Source: Spirulinaceae cyanobacterium SM2_1_0
GTDB lineage: Bacteria; Cyanobacteriota; Cyanobacteriia; Cyanobacteriales; Spirulinaceae
Reading direction: 5' to 3'
Length of the DNA: 39,929 nt
NCBI GenBank assembly: GCA_012031265.1
Contig: JAAUTY010000045.1
Location: 1-39,929 of the forward strand
Program-made: the position numbers and the translations under genes
Part shown: piece by piece, positions 35,062 through 39,929 of the stretch
Numbering within the stretch: position 1 is the first letter of the stretch
How the letters are laid out: every line of letters begins with the position of its first letter
The notes under the pieces: model-generated
The model's database searches: none
What the model was told of the DNA's origin: nothing
The model's input: the letters and a program-made list of their open reading frames with translations, nothing else

Positions 35062-38000
35062 ATGGCCCAATCACACCCCCCGTCTGATTCTCTATTTGTC
35101 GTCGGGATCGGAGCCTCAGCGGGCGGCATCCAGGCACTCGAATCATTTTTCTCTAGCCTGCCGACGACACCGAATGCAGCCTTTGTGGTCGTGCAACACC
35201 TCTCGCCCGACTTCCACAGCATGATGGCCGAGAGCTTGCAACGGCACACGGAGCTGACGGTTCATGAGATCACGGGCGAGATGCCGCTGAGTGCCAACCA
35301 GGTCTATGTGCTGCCGCCGCGCTACAGTGTGGAAGTGGAAGGCTCCCAACTGCGGGCGACACCACCGCCGCGATCGCTCCACGCCCCAATCAACCTATTT
35401 TTTCACTCCCTCGCCCAAGCCGTCGGCGGGCGGGCGATCAGTATTCTGCTCTCCGGGACGGGCAGCGATGGCACCGAGGGCTTACAAGCAATCGGGCGAG
35501 CCGGTGGTGTTGCCCTCGTGCAATCATCCGAAACCGCACAGTTTAGCAGTATGCCCAGCAGCGCCATTCCTTCGGGTCTGGTGGACGAGATCCTCTCGCC
35601 GCGCGACCTTGCTCGGGCTGTGGCGGATATCGTCTACCTCGCGACCCACTATGGTTGCAGCGGAATACCCATCGAAGCTCCCAGCGCGATCACCTCTGAA
35701 CAGCGGCAGCGCATCCTCGAACTGCTGCGCGAGCACGCAGGCACCGACTTCTCCCATTACAAAACCAGTACCCTGAATCGCCGCATCGCCCAGCGCTGTG
35801 CGCTTAGCCGCGCCGCCAACTTGACGAGTTACATTCACCGTCTGGGTGAGTCGCAAGAGGAACGGCAGCAACTGCGCCGAGATTTGCTGATTGGCGCGAC
35901 CAAATTCTTTCGTGATCCGCCGGCTTGGCAATTGCTCGCTACCCAGATCCTACCGCAAATGATTGCCGACCTGGATGCCGGACAGCAGTTACGGGTCTGG
36001 GTCTCAGCCTGTGCTACCGGCGAAGAGGCGTACTCAATGGCGATCGCCATCACGGAGGCGCTCCAGCAAACTGACAAAATGATCTCCGTCAAAATTTTTG
36101 CGACGGACGTCGATTCGCGATCGCTGGCAGTCGCCTCGCGAGGGATCTACCCCGATAGCATTGCCAGTGACCTCAGCCCGGAATACCTGGCAAAATACTT
36201 CAATCGGGTCGATGACTCCTACCAGGTTGTCCCGTCGCTGCGCGAGATGCTGATCTTCGCGTCCCACGACCTGACCCAGAATGCAGGCTTCTCAAAAATG
36301 AGCCTGATCAGTTGCCGCAACGTGCTGATCTATATGCAGCCACCGCTTCAGCAACAGGTTTTACGGTTGCTGCACTTTTCACTTGCCGTCGGCGGCACGC
36401 TCTACCTCGGTAGCTCCGAGACCCCCGGCGATCTCTGCGAGGAGTTTGTCACCCTTGATACCAGGTGGAAGCTCTTCCGCAAGCGGCGCAACAGCCAACT
36501 GCGAGCCTGGTCTGCCAAACAACAACCGCTTCATACGATGTCTCAATCACGCGATCGCCCCCCTGTAAGTCGCGGCCCTCTCAACCGTATTCTCGCCGAG
36601 GCCTTGAAATTTTGCTTCGCGGGCCGCACCATGACCAGCCTACTCGTCAGCTCCGACAACCGACTCGTCCACATCATCTACAATTCTGGCCAATTACTCG
36701 AACTGCCCGTGACTGGCACCGCCGAATTGGATGTCGTTGATCTGGTGCCAGTCGGACTGCGCGTACCACTAAGCACGGCCCTCCACCGCGCCAAATGCGA
36801 CCAACGATCGGTTGCCTTTCACAACATTCAACTTGAGCACAGCGGACAACACTTCTGCATTGACCTGCGGATTGGGCGCGAACCGGACAATCCGCTGCTC
36901 GAACCCTACTTCATTGTTGTTTTTGAGATTGAGACGCGAGTGAGCGACAGCCCCACAGACGTCACGGCGGTGACCACTCCAGCCATTTCTATCGAATCGG
37001 ATGAATCGGAGCTGAAGGCGGCGACGGCGCGGCAACTGAGTGATCTAGAGTACGAGCTACAGCAGACACGCGAAAACCTCCAAGTCACGATTGAGGAGTT
37101 GGAAACGACCAACGAAGAGCAAGAAGCGACCAACGAAGAGCTGTTGGCTGCCAATGAAGAACTTCAGAGCACTAACGAAGAGCTACAAACAGTCAACGAG
37201 GAGCTCTATACCGTCAACGTTGAGTACCACCACAAAATCGCCGAACTCACGCAACTGACCGATGATATCGACAATTTGCTCCGGAATACCGACATCGGCG
37301 TCGTCTTCTTGGGCAAAGATCTATGCGTCCGCAAGTTCACACCCGCAGCAACCCGTGCCATCAATCTCCAGCCTACTGACCTCGGCCGTCCGCTCAGCGA
37401 TTTCACCAACAACCTCGCTGACGGTGATAATTTGGTGGAATCGCTGCGTGCCGTGCTGGCGCGTGGCACCTCGCTGGATCGGGAAATCGAGATTGAGGCG
37501 ACTGGTGAACAGTTTCTGATGCGGACCAACCCGTACTACACGGCTGAGGGCGATCACGACGGGCTGGTGATCACTTTTGTCAATATCGACACCCTCAGAC
37601 AGATGCAGCAGCAGCTCTCCCTGACCAATCAGTTGCTTGAGAACGTCTACGACAGTACGCCAGTCGGTCTCTGCCTCCTCGACGCTGATTACCGCTACCT
37701 GCGGATCAATCACCGCTTGGCAGCAATCAACGGTTTCTCAGTTGAAGCGCACCTTGGCAGGACGGCAGCGGATCTCATGCCGGAGATCGCGGATACAGTT
37801 GAGCCATTGCTGCGCCAGGTGCTTCAGACTGGTGAGCCGGTCGTGAATCGCCGGGTCGTCGGGACAACCCCCGCTGAGCCTGACGTCTTACGCTACTGGC
37901 TGGTCACCTACTATCCCGTCGATCTAGGCGGGGGACAGCGGGGTGTCGGCTCAGTGGTCACCGAGATTACGGAGTTGCAGCAGACACAGGAAAAGCTACA

Positions 38001-39929
38001 AGAAAGCCAGCAACTGCTACAATCCATCGCGGATACATCGCCTGGGATCGTCTACGTCTGCAACCTCAGCGATCGCTACCGGTTGGTCTATTGCAATGGC
38101 AGTGCTGTCGCGCTGGGGTATTGCGAAGATCCTGACTTCACGCTCGTCAACCGGCCCTTGACCGATGCCATGCACCCTGACGATCGGGAGCAGGCGCTGG
38201 AACAGCTCACCGCTCTAGCAAACGATCCCGACTGTGACACAGTGCGGATCGACTATCGTTTGCGCTGCGAGGATGGGAGCTATCGCTGGTTCAGCAGCTC
38301 CAATCGGATTTTCAGTACGACCGAATCCGGTGCAGCCGAAAAGGTGATCGGTGTGGCATTGGATGTTAGCGATCGCATGGCGGCTGAAGCTGCCCGCCGC
38401 GAGAGTGAAGAGCGCTTCCATGCCTTCATGGCACACGCCCCCAGCCTCAACTGGATTATCAGCGCGGATGGGCACTTGCTCTACGCCAATGCCGCTTATC
38501 AGTCCGTGCTGACCTGTCCGCTTGAGGAAGCGATCGGTCGTCATCTGCGTGAGCTATTCACCCCTGAGGATGCTGAGCGCTACCTACTTGCCAACCACCA
38601 AATTGTGACAACTGGGGAGTCTCGTGAATGGGTTGAGATTACCCATGTCGATACGCAATCATTTGAATTTTTAGTCAATGCTTTCTTGATTCAGCATTCG
38701 GATGAGGGTAGAGATTGCATCGGTGGGGTCGGGATCGACATCACGGCTCGCCGTGAGGCTGAGCGCCTCTTGGAGGCGTATAACCAAACCCTGGAAACGC
38801 GAGTGACTCGGCAAACTGCAATCCTGCGCGATCGCGAAACCAGCCTCGCCAACCTCGTTGCCAGCTTGCCGGGAGCGGCTTATCGCCGCCGAGTGGATGA
38901 CGATTGGACGCTGCTATGGGTCAGCGATTTTGTGAGTGCTGTCGCTGGGTATACAGCGAGCGAGCTTCAGCACAATCGCGATCACTCCTTCGCTAGGTTG
39001 ATCCCAGCCCGGGAACGCGCGCGGGTGACGGCTGAAATTGCCACGGCGATCGCGGCTGGACAACCTTTTGGGTGCGAGTATCGTCTGCGGCACCGCGATG
39101 GTCGGCGGCGCTGGGTCTATGATCGCGGGCGCGGCGTTGTCGATGCTGAGGGCCGGGTGCAATATCTGGAAGGGATCCTGTTCGATGTCAGCGATCGCAA
39201 GCAGATCCAGCTTGACCTCGAAGCCGCCAAGGTTGCCGCTGAGGCTGCTGACCGTACCAAGAGCGAGTTTCTCGCCAATATGAGCCACGAAATTCGCACG
39301 CCGATGACCTCGGTGCTGGGTTTCGCCAGCCTGCTCCAGGCGGCCGATCTAGACCCGAAGTCCCGCCGCTTTGTGGAGGCGATCGACCGCAATGGGCAGA
39401 TGCTGCTGCAAATCGTCAATGACATCCTCGATCTCTCGAAGCTGGAGGCGCGGGAGCTAGAGCAAAAGATGGAGACGTTTAGTTTACGCCAGTTGCTGAA
39501 CGGATTGTTTGAGACCTTTCAGCCACAAGTGATGGCGGCGGGGCTGAGCCTGGATTTAGCAATTGACCTCGAGGTTCCCGAATATCTAGATGGCTCACCA
39601 CAATACTTGCAGCAGGTACTGATCAATTTGATTCGCAATGCGATCAAATTCACCGAGCGCGGCGGGATTGCCGTGACGATCGCCTTGGACAATGCAACAG
39701 AAGCTGAGGTCGAGCGCGAGGGCGAGGTGATCTCGCTCTATTGCCAAGTTCAGGACAGCGGTATTGGCATCGCGCCTGCTGACCAAGCCAAGTTGTTTGA
39801 TTCGTTTACCCAAGTGGATAGCTCCTTGACGCGCGATCGCGGCGGGACTGGCCTCGGTCTGGCGATCTGTCGCAAGATCGTGCAGCTTAGCGGCGGTCAG
39901 ATCGGCGTGCGTAGCGAACTGGGTGCGGG
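35062..39929 (+). CDS. CheB-CheR-PAS hybrid sensor histidine kinase, 3' end outside the window
   Basis: A single open frame of at least 1622 residues, still open at the window edge. Domains: CheB methylesterase (about 10-190) with the triad Ser19 (GIGASAGG), His46 (VVQHLSP) and Asp136 (SGTGSDGTEG); CheR methyltransferase (about 215-480) with the SAM-binding VWVSACATGEEAYSMAI; a coiled coil (about 667-718) of repeated ATNEEL/STNEEL units; five PAS-like modules (starting about 732, 857, 987, 1117 and 1262); HisKA with His1409 in ANMSHEIRTPM; and an HATPase with QDSGIGI and GTGLGLAI. There is no membrane segment, so it is likely cytosolic. The start is the ATG at 35062; I see no clear ribosome-binding site. 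A receiver may follow beyond the window. Signal and target are unknown. Confidence 0.93.
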   Translation, partial: MAQSHPPSDSLFVVGIGASAGGIQALESFFSSLPTTPNAAFVVVQHLSPDFHSMMAESLQRHTELTVHEITGEMPLSANQVYVLPPRYSVEVEGSQLRATPPPRSLHAPINLFFHSLAQAVGGRAISILLSGTGSDGTEGLQAIGRAGGVALVQSSETAQFSSMPSSAIPSGLVDEILSPRDLARAVADIVYLATHYGCSGIPIEAPSAITSEQRQRILELLREHAGTDFSHYKTSTLNRRIAQRCALSRAANLTSYIHRLGESQEERQQLRRDLLIGATKFFRDPPAWQLLATQILPQMIADLDAGQQLRVWVSACATGEEAYSMAIAITEALQQTDKMISVKIFATDVDSRSLAVASRGIYPDSIASDLSPEYLAKYFNRVDDSYQVVPSLREMLIFASHDLTQNAGFSKMSLISCRNVLIYMQPPLQQQVLRLLHFSLAVGGTLYLGSSETPGDLCEEFVTLDTRWKLFRKRRNSQLRAWSAKQQPLHTMSQSRDRPPVSRGPLNRILAEALKFCFAGRTMTSLLVSSDNRLVHIIYNSGQLLELPVTGTAELDVVDLVPVGLRVPLSTALHRAKCDQRSVAFHNIQLEHSGQHFCIDLRIGREPDNPLLEPYFIVVFEIETRVSDSPTDVTAVTTPAISIESDESELKAATARQLSDLEYELQQTRENLQVTIEELETTNEEQEATNEELLAANEELQSTNEELQTVNEELYTVNVEYHHKIAELTQLTDDIDNLLRNTDIGVVFLGKDLCVRKFTPAATRAINLQPTDLGRPLSDFTNNLADGDNLVESLRAVLARGTSLDREIEIEATGEQFLMRTNPYYTAEGDHDGLVITFVNIDTLRQMQQQLSLTNQLLENVYDSTPVGLCLLDADYRYLRINHRLAAINGFSVEAHLGRTAADLMPEIADTVEPLLRQVLQTGEPVVNRRVVGTTPAEPDVLRYWLVTYYPVDLGGGQRGVGSVVTEITELQQTQEKLQESQQLLQSIADTSPGIVYVCNLSDRYRLVYCNGSAVALGYCEDPDFTLVNRPLTDAMHPDDREQALEQLTALANDPDCDTVRIDYRLRCEDGSYRWFSSSNRIFSTTESGAAEKVIGVALDVSDRMAAEAARRESEERFHAFMAHAPSLNWIISADGHLLYANAAYQSVLTCPLEEAIGRHLRELFTPEDAERYLLANHQIVTTGESREWVEITHVDTQSFEFLVNAFLIQHSDEGRDCIGGVGIDITARREAERLLEAYNQTLETRVTRQTAILRDRETSLANLVASLPGAAYRRRVDDDWTLLWVSDFVSAVAGYTASELQHNRDHSFARLIPARERARVTAEIATAIAAGQPFGCEYRLRHRDGRRRWVYDRGRGVVDAEGRVQYLEGILFDVSDRKQIQLDLEAAKVAAEAADRTKSEFLANMSHEIRTPMTSVLGFASLLQAADLDPKSRRFVEAIDRNGQMLLQIVNDILDLSKLEARELEQKMETFSLRQLLNGLFETFQPQVMAAGLSLDLAIDLEVPEYLDGSPQYLQQVLINLIRNAIKFTERGGIAVTIALDNATEAEVEREGEVISLYCQVQDSGIGIAPADQAKLFDSFTQVDSSLTRDRGGTGLGLAICRKIVQLSGGQIGVRSELGA

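Overview
The window comes from a GC-rich cyanobacterium. Evidence: adjacent petB and petD encoding cytochrome b6 of 222 residues and subunit IV of 160 residues; a light-dependent protochlorophyllide reductase; many GCGATCGC (HIP1) octamers in genes and spacers; and several families I associate with cyanobacteria (DUF29, DUF2752, DUF6464, a degenerate DinG-like helicase). I cannot name the genus. There is no rRNA, no tRNA that I can see, no CRISPR array and no intact transposase.

Layout. 1-4227: short GGGAG/CTCCC palindromic repeats, a DUF29 gene, and a TreS-maltokinase fusion on the minus strand. 4228-4966: a gene-free stretch crowded with degraded repeats. 4967-9566: ychF, nth, rseP and an acyl-adenylating enzyme, all on the minus strand. 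9833-14469, plus strand: petB, petD, gmd, scpA and a mannose-1-phosphate guanylyltransferase-like gene; gmd and the last gene together suggest GDP-mannose-derived sugar synthesis. 14578-22128: DUF2752, TM2, alr, SRPBCC, a stand-alone receiver, a frameshifted helicase, a GT4 glycosyltransferase and a SucD-like CoA-binding protein. 22129-22891: a candidate small RNA and a mobile-type repeat. 22892-28879: a frameshifted solute-binding protein, cowN, purF, purL and ureB. 29049-34328: a two-domain GT2 glycosyltransferase, scpB, an ABC ATPase, por, a DUF6464 gene and speD. 34329-39929: a third copy of the repeat next to an RND-efflux relic, then a very large CheB-CheR-PAS-histidine kinase gene that runs off the window.

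Main points. (1) Three genes (helicase, solute-binding protein, por) are each broken by an apparent loss of one base in a homopolymer. Restoring one base rebuilds a family-like protein each time, and for por gives exactly 322 residues with Tyr193, Lys197 and Cys226 in register. Together they suggest a systematic sequencing problem, although real lesions are not excluded. (2) A 104-141 bp element with CTAG-ended inverted termini occurs three times. One copy supplies the ychF stop codon and another sits at the broken edge of the RND relic. (3) A CowN homologue (CO protection of nitrogenase) suggests a diazotroph, although no nif genes are in view. (4) A roughly 70-nt RNA candidate resembles the cyanobacterial Yfr2 (cyano-1) family. 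(5) A SucD paralogue lacks the phosphohistidine motif and has no SucC partner nearby.
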